DNA of 64,000 bases from Tethya wilhelma (Eukaryota; Porifera; Demospongiae; Tethyida; Tethyidae), in the NCBI GenBank assembly GCA_964030475.1, contig CAXIPT010000007.1, forward strand, positions 736,253 through 800,252. Direction: 5' to 3'. Under the pieces are notes generated by a model. That model saw only the letters and a program-made list of their open reading frames with translations, was not told the DNA's origin and ran no database searches. The translations under genes were made by a program, and so were the position numbers. Below are positions 47,901 to 59,263 of the stretch, piece after piece; within the stretch, counting starts at the first letter, position 1, and each line of letters begins with the position of its first letter.

Positions 47901-50900
47901 TATAGGAAGGAAGAACAGTTTTCCATTATGCCTGTGATTCTCATTCTGAAAGTGAAACTCTGAAATGGCTGTTGCAGAACCAACTATGTGATATGATGCT
48001 GAATTACAAATCAAATGTGAATAATTTTTTCTTTAATTTATGTAAAAAAAAAAAAAAAAAAACAACAACAACAACAACAAAAAAAACGGATAAATATTTA
48101 CGATTTCATTCTCTCACTGATCTAAATCAAATCAACTTAGTTACTTACTGGGGGCTGTTCTCTATACTCTCTCTAACTCTCAGACTGGCCTTACTCCTCT
48201 GTTGACAGCCTGTAGCAATGGAAATGTGGCAGCTGTGGAAGCACTTGTTACTCAGGACCAGGTTGACACAGCTGTATGTGATGAGAATGGCCAGGGTGCT
48301 CTACATCTGGCAGCCAAGAATGACTCTTCATCTCTTGTTGAGCTGCTCCTTAAGAAGGGGGTTCAAAGCGATGCACAAGAATCCAAGGTGAAAAAGCTTC
48401 ACAAATTCACTACAAATTCATAAAAGTAGAAGCTCACTATGTTTATAATATATTTTAACAGGGTAACACTGCTCTACATGTCGCCTACAAAAAATCCAGC
48501 AGTTCTGTCATCACCGTTCTAACAGATGTGGAAGATGGGAAAATAAAACTGATACGTAACGAGGTAAATAATGTGCTGATAGCTGTGCATGACATGCTAT
48601 AGCTAGTACTGGACATGCATGTATGTGGAGGCATATCATACCTGATGTTGTGCATGTCTACATGTGTGGCCTTGAACACGAGCGCTCTATGAATACTGCA
48701 TGAGTATTGAATATTGTCATGCTATTGTTCCTTTGGAATGCAATTGGGCCTCAAGTGTATTCATAACGATTTATACCTCTGCATAAATGCATACCATTAA
48801 TTCATGCATGACTTTGACTAGAGTGCTGTAAACACCAAACCACAGTATTCCACAATGTACAAACCACACACACTGACCATCAATGAGTCTGTCTTTCTTG
48901 TATACAGGATGGTCACCTTCCTGCTGAGATTGAGCCAGACGACAGTGAGTATATTGCATACCATAATGTCACACATAATTTTAAGTTACACATTTTGCTT
49001 CTTGTTTTTGTATAAATTGTAGTTATCCCTCCTGAGATCTTGAAGAGAGGGCCAAAAGCAGTTGATGCCTACTTTAAGGCCTTGGAGAAAGGAACGTCAA
49101 AGATTCCATGGTGTAACTTTCTCATCCTTGGCCAGGAGAGGGTTGGCAAGACCAGCCTATATCACCTCCTGGTCAACAAGCCATTCAACCCAAAGCAAGA
49201 ATCAACTAGAGGTATAGATAATAAGATTGTAGATACTGTAGTAGACACACGTCAGGTAGGGGTTGAAGACTGGGCCGAGAAAGACAAGAGCACAGTACAG
49301 CAACATGCAGATCAACAGTTTGCTGAAGGAGTGATTGGAGCTCTACCAACAGAGCTCCTTGCTGCTAGTGATAGTCCCACTCCAACTGTGACAGAGTCTG
49401 ACCTGGAGGAAGAGCTATCCAAGCTAAAGCCAGAGATCCAACAGATCCTCACAGACATGGCCACCAAGAGGGAGGCTCTTATCAAGCATTCTAAATCTAT
49501 TATAGCTAGACAAAGAGGAATAATAGAATCTGATGATGAAGAGGAAGAAACAGAAATCAAGGTCAAAAAAGCTATTTTTGAAAGCCTGACTTCTGAGAAT
49601 CTGAATGAAGATTCATTGATTGAAAAACCAAAGCAACCACTCACCCCCGAGCAACTATCAACCACTGAGGAACTTGATCCATCAACTCCCAACCAGAGCA
49701 GCCAACAAACACAAGCAGTTGCTGTCGCTAAAGTCACCAGCCGACATGCAAAGCTAATCGATCAACAACTAGTGGCTGCTCTTTCAAAGGACATGAATGA
49801 AGAGGACATTTTACTAATTCTCAATGTTCTGGATTTTGCTGGTCAAAAGGAATACCGTCCAATGCACCACTGCTTCCTCACAAGACGAGCAATGTACCTG
49901 GTGGTGTTCAGCATACAGAAGATCATTCCGTACCTTGAAATGAGGTCCAAGCAAAGGGTTCGTTCAGATGTAGATCTAATGAACCCCTTTGAGGAGCTGC
50001 GATACTGGCTCAAATCTATTCATGCTCACACTCTTCCTGCTGTCCCTGGCAAAGACAAGGACTATCTAAAGAATGTCTGTATTGTGGGCACCCATCGTGA
50101 TCAGATGAAAGATGGCAAGCTGGTGCGTATCAGTGATGACAAGCTAAACGAGATCAACGAGATACTAATGAAGGAAATTTACAGTGACGACAGGTGTTCG
50201 TGTCATCTTCACATGATGGGTCCTAAAAAGGACAGGATCTTCTTAGCTGTGGAAAATTCAATCGACGGTAAAGAGTTGGAGGATCGTGAAGCAAGTGGAG
50301 CCAAGGCTCTTCAAGAGGAGATTCAAAATGCATCTCAAAATCTTTCGTTTCTACGAGAAAAGTATCCTGTGATTTGGTTCCGGTTCAACAATGAACTGGT
50401 CAGATTGCAGGAATCATTGAAACAAAGCAAGTCCTCCCTAGTCATCAAAATAGACAAGGTGCTCAAGATAGCCACACAGTGTGGTATCACTGACCAAGAT
50501 GGGCAACAGTTGCTTTTGGAGTTTTTCCACGAGACAGGAAAGATGGTCTGCCTGAGTGAGTTCTCTACAAGTGATGTATTCAGGACTGATTTATTTAAAT
50601 TCTTTCTTTGTTCCACAGAATTTCTTCCTCTTCTCTTCATCAGTGAAGAGGAGCATGCTGAGCTGAAAGAGCTGGTGTTACTTGATCCAAAATGGCTGAT
50701 TGACGTCATGATGAATGTTGTGGAGTTGAATTTTCGGTCCACAATTCAAGGCAAGGACATGAACCAACTCCGTGAAACAGGTGTTGCAACAGCTGATCTT
50801 TTAAAGGAAGTTTGGTCTGAATACCTACGAGAGCCAAAAGATGAGTCATTTCACCAGATGTGCCTCATGCTTCAGGCAGAAGCATTGATACACCCCATCA

Positions 50901-52275
50901 GAAACATTTCAAAGACAGACTCAGAATTGCAAAGTAAGTCCGTTCAAACATACACAAACAATCAGCACATACATTATTGTTTGCTCCTTCTATACAGCCA
51001 CAGATGAGCAACCACAGTATCTTGTTCCTGGGAAACTCCCGGAAAAGATCAAAGAGGAACCTGTCCAGTGTTCAAGGTGGACCACATTCTACTTTGATTT
51101 CCAGTGGTTTCTTCCCAGGGAGATCTACCACAGACTGGTGTGTCTACTGTTGGCCATCACTCAGAGAGAAAAGCCTGCAGACGATGATAAGCCATACCTG
51201 TCAAAGGACATGTGCCAGTTCAAGAACATCGATGGTTGTCATTGGAGTGTGGAGTTGGAGACAGAAGAACATCGACTCAAGATCTCTGTGCTGTTAGTGA
51301 AGAATGATGGCATGCCATGACTAAGGATAGTCATATTTATTTGTGTATGTGTGTGTCTTTATTTCCCAGCCCTCGTCCTAGTGACCCAAGGACTCCTGCT
51401 GACCATATTGATAGCTTCCATACTGAGTACCTCCGAAAGATTTGCCTACACAGCAACCTTGAAGGGCTGAGATATTATGGTGGACCTCTACTGGCTCCTT
51501 GCAAGTGTGGGAAGACAAATCTTGTACGATACATCAACTATTTCGAAGGAGAAGACCGTCTGTCAAAGTCAGAATGTCCTCAATGTTTCAAGGAATTTGA
51601 TGTCAACCAGCTACTGAGAAATGAGGTAAGACACCATGCACATCATATAATTATTTCTGTTTGTTTTTTGTTTTTTTCAAAATCTGTATACCACACTGTA
51701 CAATGTCAAGTGTTTTCTTTGTGGGTTTGTACTATTAGGCATGTTGATGAATAATTCAAGTTACTCTTAATTCAAGTTACTCTTACACTATTAACATTAA
51801 TTAGGATGAGAAGGACTCAAAGACAACCAATTCAAGTGCAACTGGATCAAAACCTTCTCCTACAAACGTTGCTCCTACAGTAACTTCAGATTCTACTTCA
51901 GATGTTGTTGGTGAGTCCACAGCAACTCTCTGATGTTATGTTTACTCACACTGGCACACCCACATACCACTTTGCTTACAACGTACCACAATATTTTATT
52001 CATGATTACTAGATGGTGGTGATTGGGCTGATATCTGTCAATACTTGAATCAACTGGACAGGCCTCAGATCATAGAACTTGGTGGCATGTTAGGGTTGAA
52101 TGTGTTCAACCTTGAGAAGATGCAGACCCTCCCTGGTGACATGGTGAAGGCTTGGTTGAGAAAAGAAGACAAAGTAACTAAAAAATGTGGCCATAAACTA
52201 ACTTGGAGTACTTTAGTTAAGGCTCTTAGAAAAATAGGACAAAATGGTGTAGCTGATGAGATAGAAAGAGAATAA
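40076..52275 (+). CDS. Kelch-ankyrin-ROC-COR-death domain protein
   Basis: Fourteen exons link in phase: 40076-40111, 40455-41361, 47322-47488, 47545-47658, 47721-47843, 47906-48016, 48184-48387, 48462-48563, 48908-48944, 49023-50933, 50998-51292, 51370-51625, 51805-51910 and 52013-52275 (1,543 residues). Residues about 20-310 are six Kelch-type units (LLLVGGREY, LFLAGGLGQ, LLAIGGVTG, VVAIGGSHD). About 320-610 are ankyrin repeats (TAVHVACSKDNLKLIQRLV, GALHLAAKNDSSSLVELLL, NTALHVAY). Next is a ROC GTPase with P-loop GQERVGKTSL, STRGID, an acidic insertion of about 170 residues, DFAGQKEY and GTHRD. A COR-like region (LLDPKWLIDVMMNVVEL) follows, then a Cys pair region (CKCGKT ... CPQC). The C-terminal 87 residues look like a death domain (ADICQYLN, VADEIERE). 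ANK-ROC-COR-death is the tail of DAPK1, with Kelch in place of the kinase. The 6-kb intron 2 between Kelch and ankyrin exons is the weakest join, but the splice phase is conserved in the second copy. Confidence 0.78.
41628..45028. mobile_element. TIR element in Kelch-ROCO intron 2, interrupted by a LINE
   Basis: About 85-90 bp at the left (TCTGGAGTATCCAGACCCTT, through CGCGCGCTAAAACTACGCGC and CCTTTCGTGTCGC) recurs in reverse complement at the right end (about 44941-45028). ATTATACT flanks both ends (8-bp candidate target duplication). The matching intron of the second gene copy (about 62290-62320) lacks the element. Without the LINE it would be roughly 600 bp, with no transposase. The 8-bp duplication and TAG-like end suggest hAT, which is inference. 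Confidence 0.8.
41766..44550 (-). mobile_element. 5'-truncated non-LTR retrotransposon (LINE) with frameshifted RT
   Basis: The minus strand encodes the end of an apurinic-type endonuclease (VIAGDFNLPDIDW, QSDHSIVNF, near 44520-44270). A reverse transcriptase follows: FKSGDHSQVTNYRPISLLS, DFKKAFDSVPH, then [20 protein letters not shown] and LFLFADDAK (catalytic FADD). The frame changes at about 43105-43125, between KLSKLGI and GPIWGWLKDYL, so the polymerase is broken. The 3' end is an (AAT)n tail (41766-41795 on the plus strand as ATT repeats), typical of CR1/L2-like LINEs. The 5' end and any ORF1 are missing. Confidence 0.88.
45415..46450. mobile_element. Interspersed element with palindromic end, copy 2 (inverted)
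   Basis: About 45415-45930 is the reverse complement of 7470-7990 (CGTACGGTAGTACGTATAGT, GAATGGGCCGACTGTCCCAT). About 46037-46450 is a foldback of the same family as 7025-7380 (ACAAGTAGTAAAAATTTC and its complement; GGAATGGGCAGTGCGGTAAA). It lies in intron 2 of the Kelch-ROCO gene. The loop differs from copy 1. Confidence 0.65.
46451..47321. other. Remainder of Kelch-ROCO intron 2
   Basis: No coding exon or repeat is recognised here. The last 100 bp (TTAAACTACGCGATGTTAAT on) are shared with the second copy at about 62485-62584. Confidence 0.5.
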
Positions 52276-52945
52276 TGTGTTTAGTTTGCATTATAATCTA
52301 TATGACTGTTTACCAATGCTTTGTGTATAGCTAACTTCATGTTCATGTAAAATTTCTTTTGTTGTTTTTTTTCTTTCCCTTTTCCTCCCTGTTTCTGGAC
52401 CATATATTTGTCACTCACTCACATCCTTTAAAAGCATTCATGTGGAAACAATTGGCTATTGCTGTGCCAGGTGTGTGCACTAATGCATGTGACTGTGTGT
52501 TAATATTCATAAAGGAAATGGTCATTGTTTAGAGATAAACTAATTCATGACATGTAGTCTCATGTGAGTTACTATGGAATGGAGGAAACCATATAATGTT
52601 TCATTAACCCACAGGCTATTAGTCTCCAGTGCTATTATGGGATCAATATATCCACACAATTACATAATCGCTGGTTCAAAACATTACAGATATTTCATTT
52701 TGCAGCTTGTTGTTGCAATGACCTTTACCAATCAGACTGACAGCCTATGTAGCATGCAATATTAAACTCTGCAATGTCACAAGCTCAATGGATCATACAC
52801 CAGATCACACTGTCTAGTCATTTCCTAAACATTTGATGACCTCATTATCAACCAAACAAGCACAATCATATGAACATACCTAGATGAATGATATAGCATG
52901 ATTATAACATACGTAGCATAACACTTTAGAGGTGACCAGAAGAGT
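52276..52945. other. Intergenic stretch between convergent Kelch-ROCO and UFD1
   Basis: AT-rich, holds presumed 3' UTRs. No frame, repeat or RNA gene is recognised. Confidence 0.5.
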
Positions 52946-54096
52946 TCATGTTTTCCTATTCTTATTTTTTTTAACTCTCAGTTTGTGTCCTTCTCCAGAG
53001 AAAGCAGCAAAACTTTCATCTGTTTCATCCTATACAGACAAAGAGAAGAACCACAATAATACCTGCAGCTATAATATAGCCTTAGATACGATATAGAGAT
53101 GGTTTTGTTAAAAGTTTACAACACAGAAGTTTATCCAACAGATACATGTTTAGTGTACACACCATTGGGTCTTCAGGCTCTGTTTTGAGGCTCTTGGCTT
53201 TGGCAAAGGTCAGCTTTCCTTTCTTGTAGTTGTAGTTGGGTATCCCTCTGGTGTGTTTGGTGAGGGGCTGCTCACTCTCAGCTGGGGAGGAAGAGGCTCC
53301 CAGTGTTGACCGAGATTTGTTCTTCACTTTACCATCAAGTCTTTGACCACTCCCAGAGAAGGCCTGGATAGGGATCGAGAGATACTAACAGTGTTAATGC
53401 ATCTCAAATGCAGAAATAAATGCTACAAACATGAATAAAATATGGTACACGTGTTATTCTGCAAGCACTGTAAGGTGGTGTACCTTAAATTTGGCAGCTT
53501 TTTCCAATGCCTCTTTTATCAGTCCATCCTTTTCACTCTAAAGAAATGATGCATAAAATACACACATACACATTATAATATAAAAATACAATACATCTTC
53601 AAATCATTTTATCTTTCAGTTTGATCTCAACGAATATATAGCTTTGAAGTGACTCACATCAAATGCTCCATCAGCATCATCAGTATGCATCTTCTCTGGC
53701 TCTGGTGACTGGTAACCAACAGGAGTGGCAAAGTCCACCTACATAGCAACACACATTAATATTATCATCATCAGTGAATGAGTGTTTGGGTTTTATCCTC
53801 ACAAAGTTTCAAGAGAATGCAACAAACATTGAGGTGGCATCTCTTTACCTTCATGTCACATTCAATGATGGAGACAGCCTTGTCTGGTTTTGTGTCCAGG
53901 ACTAGCAGTTCATAAATCTGTTGGGAAAGAGATATTAATAGTTGATTCAAACTAACGAAGAGGGTCTAACTCACGTACCTTATCATTGTATTCAATACCT
54001 ATGACATCACCCTTTGTGAGACAAGCAAAGGAACGAAGTTTACTCTCTAATCTGAGGAGCCAAAGTTAAGGTTAAATGAATCATTATGGAGCGTGT

Positions 54097-54160
<64 letters not shown>

Positions 54161-54932
54161 ATACACAGCCTTTGGGTTGGTTATGTCAAGAAAGTCTACA
54201 GTTTGTGGTTGAAATCGAGAGAAATTTGCTTGAGGCAAGGAGACATTTTGGATGACAATAATAGCTCCATCTTGAATACACAGCTGGTTCATCATCTATA
54301 TGGTTGTGAATGTATAGTCACACAGATTAACCTTGCTGTAATGTTTACTAGTTAGTTACATAGAGCTATTTTAACATTAGATACTAAGACCAGGACAAAC
54401 ATCAGTCTTGTTGTACCAGACAAGGGTGAGTCTGGTAGCTACAACAAGACTGTATAATAGACTCACGTACACCTCAGACTGACTCACCCAATGAGGTACG
54501 TACACCCTTCCCTCTTCTGCCACAAACTCCAACACTCCACAGTGAGTGGCTCTGTCTTTGTTGCTCAACTTGAACAACATCGGGTAGCTGATGTTGAGTC
54601 TGGCCAGCTTCTCCAGTGCCGAGGGAGGCATGATGATCTTACCGCCATGTTTGATCTCCTCACTGGACTTGGTAGAGAAGACCATGGAGTAGCAGCGATA
54701 CTGCTCACGGAATGGCATCCCACCTCCGAACGGAAAGTGCTCCCCTCCTGGTCCACCAAACCCAAAGAATGCCTTTAGTAATGGGAAAGAAGTGGGAAGA
54801 TATATAATTCTCTTGTGAAGGAGACTACAACGGTCATGCTCGGAAAATTATCAATCATGAAAATATGAGAACCATTGTATGCATACAGATGAACTGGTAT
54901 ATAACAAGTAGAGAGAATACTGAGCTCACCAT
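52946..54932 (-). CDS. UFD1: Ubiquitin recognition factor UFD1 (complete copy)
   Basis: UFD1 with NPL4 is the ubiquitin-binding cofactor of the p97/VCP segregase in ER-associated degradation. Nine exons link in phase: 54932-54930, 54772-54488, 54295-54165, 54051-53979, 53917-53849, 53738-53658, 53537-53484, 53363-53163 and 53029-52946 (326 residues). Exon 1 codes only the initiator Met. Conserved blocks are [135 protein letters not shown] and the C-terminal [15 protein letters not shown]. The match to human UFD1 runs end to end. A (GA)n tract fills intron 3 (54098-54157). Upstream lies a UFD1/THOC5 chimera rather than an intact neighbour. Confidence 0.94.
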
Positions 54933-55049
54933 GATTTGGATGAGAAATGCTGAGTCAAACACTAGAGGTCAAGGGTCATTTGTGGCTACAACTGTGTATA
55001 CTGAGTCAGCAGTGGCGGGAAAAATTTCCATGAACAAAAGACTTACAGT

Positions 55050-55674
55050 GCTACGATTCACTGACAAACCTGTTGTATCTCAGAGAGAGTAACAGCCTTC
55101 CATCGAGTGAGCTGAGAATTGACAACATCAGGAAACAGCTCCTCAACATTGGGACCCAGAGCCAGCTGATGATCATCTGAAGAATAAAAACAAACAAACA
55201 AACAAGGAATAAAAAGCTAACTGACCACAAACAGGCAAACAATCTCCTAATAATGATTAAATTATATCAGACACATCACGGGAACGGAGAAGCCTTGGTA
55301 AGAGGTAAGAGGCTGGAAGTTACAAATTTTATTCCTAAACTCAACTATTCACCTGAATTAAGTTTCACCAGTTGCCTAGTCAGGTAGACCTGAGCAATGA
55401 ACCTCTGCCTGAGGGCACTCATCACTGTGCCGATGTTCTCCACACACACCTCCACCTGTCTCCTTGTCAGGTTTTGTGTCCAGGACTAGCAGTTCATAAA
55501 TCTGTTGGAAAAGAGATAAATATTATGTATTAAGTTGATGAAGAGGGTGTAACTCACGTACCTTATCATTGTATTCAATACCTATGACATCACCCTTCGT
55601 GAGACAAGCAAAGGAACGAAGTTTACTCTCTAATCTGAGGAGCCAAAGTTAAGGTTAATTGTATCATTGTAGAG

Positions 55675-55744
<70 letters not shown>
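55050..55744 (-). pseudogene. UFD1/THOC5 chimeric fragment, inverted copy
   Basis: On the minus strand UFD1 exon 4 (55633-55561) and exon 5 (from 55503) switch at about 55465 into THOC5 ([19 protein letters not shown]). The next THOC5 exon (55177-55071, [16 protein letters not shown]) and UFD1 5' flanking DNA follow. It is the same arrangement as 9702-10570 with small differences. The left end of this block is a (GA)n tract and a single N at 55745. Confidence 0.8.
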
Positions 55745-55745
55745 N

Positions 55746-56306
55746 GGAGGAGCTGTAGCAGCAGCTGGTGGGGGTTTGGGGGGTTCAACCAAGGCCTCCA
55801 GCTCCTTGAGGAAGGCAGCATTGTAGACCTTTCTATCCTTCCATATCCTGAACATCCTCTCAATGGAGGTCTGGATCTTCTGGCCACTGGAGATAGGAAA
55901 GAGAAGAATCACTTACACAAACACACAACTAGTTTGGAAGAGAGACAGCAGCCAAGAACATGGAGAAAGGCAGTGAGAGAGGATCATATTTAGCTGACAA
56001 ACACTAGCAAATTATATTATATATTTAGTTACCAACCCTAACACAGTGACACTAGAGTTGCTGACAAAGATACACAAGTGGCAGGTGCTAGCACATGCAC
56101 TGTCACTTTCACACGGGAGAGCATAGGGAGCAATAATACTATGATGAAGAAATACTGTAGGAGGTGCCCACCGTATCATCTGGACGGCCTGTCGCAGTGG
56201 GGCCTTGAACATCTCCAGGAAGAGGTCGGCCTCCCTCCGGCGTCCATTTTGGAGGACATCATTGGCCAGGTAAAACAACATCAGCCTTCTGTCTGGATCA
56301 GTCTTA
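55746..56306 (-). pseudogene. RPRD-type CID domain fragment fused to THOC5
   Basis: Two exons join in phase: about 56306-56171 (RLMLFYLANDVLQNGRRREA, APLRQAVQMI) and about 55887-55746 (GQKIQTSIERMFRIWKDRKV, ALVEPPKPPPAAATAP). This is the second half of an RNA polymerase II CTD-interacting domain as in RPRD1/RPRD2 (xLxFLYLANDVxQN ... VxxIxxIWxxRxVY). It is entered directly from the THOC5 exon ending [11 protein letters not shown] without an N and is cut off mid-exon by the N at 55745. The rest of this gene is not in the window. Confidence 0.75.
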
Positions 56307-57458
56307 AAGGCCTTGGCCTCATCAATATCACCGAGAATGGAGACTGAGAGAGCAGGGTCTGGAGTTATGGAGGGAAAAATCAGTCACTACCACAAACAGC
56401 AAGAAATGAGCCCCGTTTACACGTACAGGTAATTCGGTTTAAACGGATGCGCATTAATGCGCATTGGCTTGTTTACACGTGTACCACAAAACCACATTCA
56501 TCTTTGTGGCGTGTAAACGCAAAACTGGATTGAAACCGGATTGATGACGTAACTTGGTGTGCATTAATTAGAGTGGAAACTTTAGCGAGCAGAATTATTC
56601 CTTTTTGCAAGCTAAACAGACAAAAGCAAGAGTCAGAACAAGTTTATTTTGTGTAGAAATAGCTTTCCTGCTTTTCTTCGAGAGTTTCTTGTGACAGAAA
56701 ACCATCATTTTTCATTTTCTTGGATTGGAGCCTCAATTCAGGTAAAAAATCACAGCACTAAAGTTTCAGCATGATTCTACAAACTTTTACAAATGATAGC
56801 TGCCTAACTAGTAGCATTTTACACGCTAGGTATCTCTAGCTAGCTCTAATTCACTTCTCAATTCGCATTGGACTGTTTACACGTGAACCGGTTCAGCTCA
56901 ATCCGGATTCAAACCGGTTTCAATCCACCTCCGGATGTGGATTAGGCCAATGCGCATTGAAGCCGCATTAGAGGGCGTTTACACGCAATTCGCATTGAGT
57001 TTAATGCGCATTAAAGTGTACGTGTAAACGGGGCTATGGATACACATCCACAAAAAATTATAAAAATTGGAACTTGGTCAATTTTAGCACTGTACCTTGA
57101 AACTGGGCATAGGCTCTGGCTTGCTGGAAGAAGATGTACAAAGGACTGATGGAAAGAAAAGATAACACATTATGTTTGAATATAATATAAGAAAACATAT
57201 CTGTAACATTCTGAAAAGAGTTGTGAGAGCTGAAACTTACGGAGGAAGGTAGAGAGAGAGCTCCCTCTCTTCCCTCCTCTTGTCCAGTGGCATGCCCAGC
57301 TGCTCCTGGAGAGGAAGAGTCGCCTTACGGATGTTCTCAAGAGTTGGAAGGAGACTATCGAGCATCTCTTGTTTCTTTGAGACAGCTGCATCTTGAGAAT
57401 TGACCTCCCCTTCTAGCTTGGTCTGCTCCTTGGCTAACCTGGGAGACAAGAGAGCAGA

Positions 57459-57513
<55 letters not shown>

Positions 57514-58963
57514 AANGAGAGAGAGAGAGAGAACTTACAGTTTCCTCTGCTCTAGCTCCCATTCTAGCCGACTCAGCATTCTCTGATGTTCATTGTCTTT
57601 CGTCACATCCTGTCATCACACACAAATCATTCACTAACCAACATTCAAACAACTGCTGCACTAACTGGTTTTGAGATGGACTCTGGTGCAGTTTCATAAA
57701 GCTCTTCTTCACTTATCAGGTCAATCTCTTCATGTTGAGACCTATCATACATTGTTAAGGTATACTGGTGAGTGAACCCCTGTAATTAATGATCTGGTGT
57801 GGACATACTTGAACTCCAAACAGTTGGTGATCTCTCTCCTCAGGTGCATGGCCTCGTACATTAAGTTCTGCAGCTGAAGATGAAGGTCGTCCACTTCTAT
57901 TTTTTGTTGTGGGAATAGACAACAATCATGCAAGGTGTGTGTATACGAGCTTGTATTGAGAATGTGGCTACCATATATAAAATCGAATAAAGTGCCAAGA
58001 GAATAGTTGCACCAAGAAATCAGATGGGGGATTTTTTCCCATATACTTCTTACATATTATTTGGAAGTAAAATAGAATGTTTGAAGGTGCTAGGTAATGT
58101 TTATTTATGAGGGGCACTTTAATTAGAGTCTACATGTGCTCACCTCATGTGTCTGTTCCCTGGTGTCTTTGCAGTAGAGGTGAGAGAGACGGTTGAGCTT
58201 CTTCAGGAGGGTGAATATCACCATTCCTCTTCTCTTCTCACTCTCTGTCTCCTACAGATCATGGAGAGAGGAGGTCAGTGGAACTTACAAGGAGAGAATG
58301 TGTGTATGTCATAATTACAGCTCTAAAATGATAACTTATGGACAAAGATACATTCTCCACTTAAAGCAAAACAAAACAAATATCATTTGAATGCTTTTGC
58401 AGTAGCAAACTTTTCAGTTTTAAACGACCTTATGATTATGTAGAAGGGTGTTTTCTTTGTACAGAAAAATGCAGAATGATGGGATCCAGATCAAAATGAG
58501 ATTTCACAGCTCAAATAACACACAAGTTTACACAACTCACCTTCTCTTCAGCAGTGCTCTGTTTCAGCTCTCTAACTCTTTCCAACACATCCTTCAGCTC
58601 GGCACAAGTCTCCTTAGCAGCCGATGGTATGGCTTCATATCCAGCTACTGGCAACTGCTCTCCATAGAGAGGCAAGCTACCAAGACTGGCAGCTGTTGAA
58701 ATGGAGCGTTTGATCTGAGGCAGTTTGGGAGTTGAAACCTGCTTAGTCACAGTCTGAGGAGGAGGAGTTGGGGCAATGCTCGTGGTAGGCTTGGGGGTTG
58801 ATTTTGTGCTGCTACTTTGTGAAGATAATTTTGGAGAACTTGTAGACGTTGTTTTGGCGTCTTTTGTGGATGATGTCACCACTCTCTTTTTCACCTTCTT
58901 TGGAGGTTCATCTTTGAGGGATTCAGACGACTGGGACTTGCTGGTAGACCTTGAACGTTTCAT
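56307..58963 (-). pseudogene. THOC5 5' half (copy D)
   Basis: From ATG 58963 ([15 protein letters not shown]) the copy has the same exons as the complete gene through [33 protein letters not shown] and the [10 protein letters not shown] exon (about 56388-56307), then runs into the RPRD-like sequence. Reading frames are open and the N-terminal exon lacks one Pro of the PPPP run seen in the complete copy. Exon 2 ends THE|GTGAGC. It is head-to-head with the second Kelch-ankyrin gene, as in the first locus. Confidence 0.85.
56409..57035. mobile_element. 627-bp TIR element in a THOC5 intron
   Basis: The ends AGCCCCGTTTACACG and CGTGTAAACGGGGCT are inverted repeats flanked by ATG on both sides (56406-56408 and 57036-57038). 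The complete THOC5 copy has the uninterrupted site (AAGAAATGGATACAC, about 37048-37062). Interior words such as TGCGCATT and GTTTACACGTG recur in both orientations. No ORF is seen. The 3-bp duplication and GGGGC-rich ends suggest a PIF/Harbinger-type MITE (inference). Confidence 0.85.
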
Positions 58964-59263
58964 TTGAAAATCTACTACCATGTGGTTGGTGCTCCCTCGC
59001 ATTCAGACGACCATTACCCAATAGACGTTTCTATCAGGAAATGGTCGGCATGTTTACGGGCAGGTGGCCGGCCGTGCACGGGTGGCCCCGGCCGTGGGCA
59101 TGGGGCTCATATGTAGGCGCGCGCGCGGAAGAAGACAGAGCAGTTGAGTTTTTGTGGTAGCTAAAGTCAGTTGAGTTTTTCATAAGTGTTTGCTGAAATC
59201 ATAGATAATTAACCTATTAATCTATGCTGAAATTATGCAGTGTATTGAAAGTTTGATGGTGCT
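58964..59263. promoter_or_regulatory. Divergent promoter, THOC5 copy D / second Kelch-ROCO
   Basis: It is homologous to 39823-40075 but carries a GC-rich expansion (about 59065-59130, GGCCGGCCGTGCACGGGTGG) and a 25-bp insertion at 59200-59224 flanked by TGCTGAAAT repeats. Confidence 0.5.

Noticed and set aside
48042..48085. Poly-A and (CAA)n run as a retroposed gene tail
   Set aside because: It lies inside an intron shared with the second copy, where only the length of the A/T run differs. No gene copy precedes it.
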